In this document: piece after piece, positions 62,960-64,000 of the stretch
Layout: each line of letters begins with the position of its first letter
How positions within the stretch are numbered: the stretch's first letter is position 1
Assembly (NCBI GenBank): GCA_951213105.1
Contig: OX578140.1
Location: 34,525,403 to 34,589,402 of the forward strand
Reading direction: 5' to 3'
Source of the DNA: Amaurobius ferox
Taxonomy: Eukaryota; Arthropoda; Arachnida; Araneae; Amaurobiidae
Length of the DNA: 64,000 nucleotides
Notes under the pieces: model-generated
Databases searched by the model: none
What the model saw: the letters and a program-made list of their open reading frames with translations, nothing else
Told to the model about the DNA's origin: nothing
Made by a program: the position numbers and the translations under genes

Positions 62960-63990
62960 ACACCCCCACTACAGATATCAGCCTATGGATACTGTCGTGT
63001 CCTATTGGGACTTTTTTATAAACATCATGCCACATAGTCCGGAAAGGGATGCATTTACTCGCTGTCCTGTGTTCAGCTGGAGTTGTGCCTGTGCTCATTT
63101 GGAGTCGGACAGACACAGATCGATATAGCCCAAACAGTTGCTGTCAAAGGGGCAGATCTACAGGAAACGTTCAAAGACGACCTGTTGAAGATCTCCCAGG
63201 GGTAACAACATCATCGAATAATTGTGATGTAGTGTTAACTGTGAGGCGTATCCGAATGGTGCCATCGAGATCACTTGCATCATGGTTATCCGTCGTCGGT
63301 GGATCACTTATTTCACGACAAACCATTCACAAAAGCCTTTATCGTCAAGGGAATCCTCATTAAACCCTGTACGCCAAGGTTTCCTCATTAAATCATGTAT
63401 CAGGCAATATATATTTTTATGGTGCAGAGAGTACAGAATTTGGAGTCAAACCAATGGAGTAATGTCCTCTTCTTTGACGACTCAAAGTTGGCTTAGCAAG
63501 TGACAATCGACGTGTTGTCATTTAGAGAGAACTTGATATGCGTTACAACCCCTTACATTTGAAAGAAACGAATATAAAGGAAGCTGTATAATGGTATAAG
63601 GAGACATTATGCCATATTGGGGTACGCAATTAAGTATTTTTTCGGACGGTATGCGACTACAAATAGATATAAGAATGATATTTTTAGGGGCGCTGTCGAC
63701 ACAGAATTCATTTTCTGGGACGATAATATTTCCTGGACAACCCACATCGGGCTACTCTCTTCAATGAATATATCGAAAGGAAAGGTATTCAGCGTATGCT
63801 GTGGACAGAAAATTATCTGAACTTGATTCCTAATGAACATGTCTTGGGGGGACGTATTGTCCGCAGCCCATCTTAGAACTCTCAAGGAGCTTCAATTTGC
63901 CCTCCAACAGAAATGTGATATTTTGCCCCAGAATTTGATGAAAGCTGTTATAAACAACATTTAGCCTCATTGTGACTCTTGTACATCAAA
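62960..63990 (+). pseudogene. Tc1-like transposase, heavily decayed
   Basis: Fragments in all three plus-strand frames line up with a Tc1 transposase. An arginine/glycine-rich region is followed by VVLTVRRIR (DNA-binding part, about 63220-63260). NVLFFDDSKLA carries the first Asp near 63475. FRGAVDTEFIFWDDN carries the second Asp at about 63719-63724. TLKELQFALQQKCDILPQNL and AVINNI (63875-63963) are C-terminal. Several stops and frameshifts separate them and the third acidic residue is not recognisable. Terminal repeats were not found; the right end may lie beyond the window. Confidence 0.8.
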
Positions 63991-64000
63991 TGTAATTATA

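Overview
The window is AT-rich animal DNA without a confidently recognisable host protein-coding gene. The mix of a Jockey-like LINE, mariner, Tc1, hAT and Helitron-like DNA transposons, tRNA-derived SINEs, foldback elements, minisatellites and a satellite array fits an arthropod. An arachnid is my best guess, but that rests on general familiarity and not on a species-specific marker.

Layout. Bases 1-3847 are the 3' part of a Jockey-type non-LTR retrotransposon: the end of ORF1, then an endonuclease/reverse-transcriptase ORF2 broken by a single in-frame TGA, then a 3' UTR. Bases 3.8-10.2 kb are AT-rich, with small tandem and inverted repeats, two overlapping open frames of unknown nature (7.1-7.7 kb) and one exon-like segment (8561-8631). 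Bases 10.2-12.3 kb hold a duplicated repeat unit, one copy split by an insertion ending in a hairpin, plus a 70-bp SINE-tail insertion. Bases 13463-15080 are a dead mariner element with a 670-bp MITE nested in its transposase. Bases 15536-16444 and 30970-31685 are two long-armed foldback elements. A Helitron-like repeat occurs twice (18.0-18.9 and 56.8-58.1 kb). SINEs lie at 24.1, 34.7 and 37.7-38.2 kb.

Bases 42.0-44.2 and 47.8-50.4 kb are diverged copies of one segment. Each carries, on the minus strand, a short open frame at the same place. The right copy has eight cysteines and a plausible splice donor; the left copy keeps four cysteines and has lost the donor. This is the best candidate for an undescribed host gene family here, but it is weakly supported. 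Bases 50452-55210 are a 337-bp satellite whose monomer contains a tRNA-like stretch. Diverged monomers lie outside the array at 46.9-47.75 kb. The right end (55.5-64 kb) holds a cluster of CCAATATTGG palindromes, hAT-like MITEs, a hAT element with a perfect 8-bp target duplication, and a decayed Tc1-like transposase running to the window edge.

The elements do not form a pathway. The layout records serial insertion (MITE into mariner, hAT into a dispersed repeat, SINE tails into other repeats) and repeated local duplication. All homology statements come from reading the sequence by eye, without database searches.
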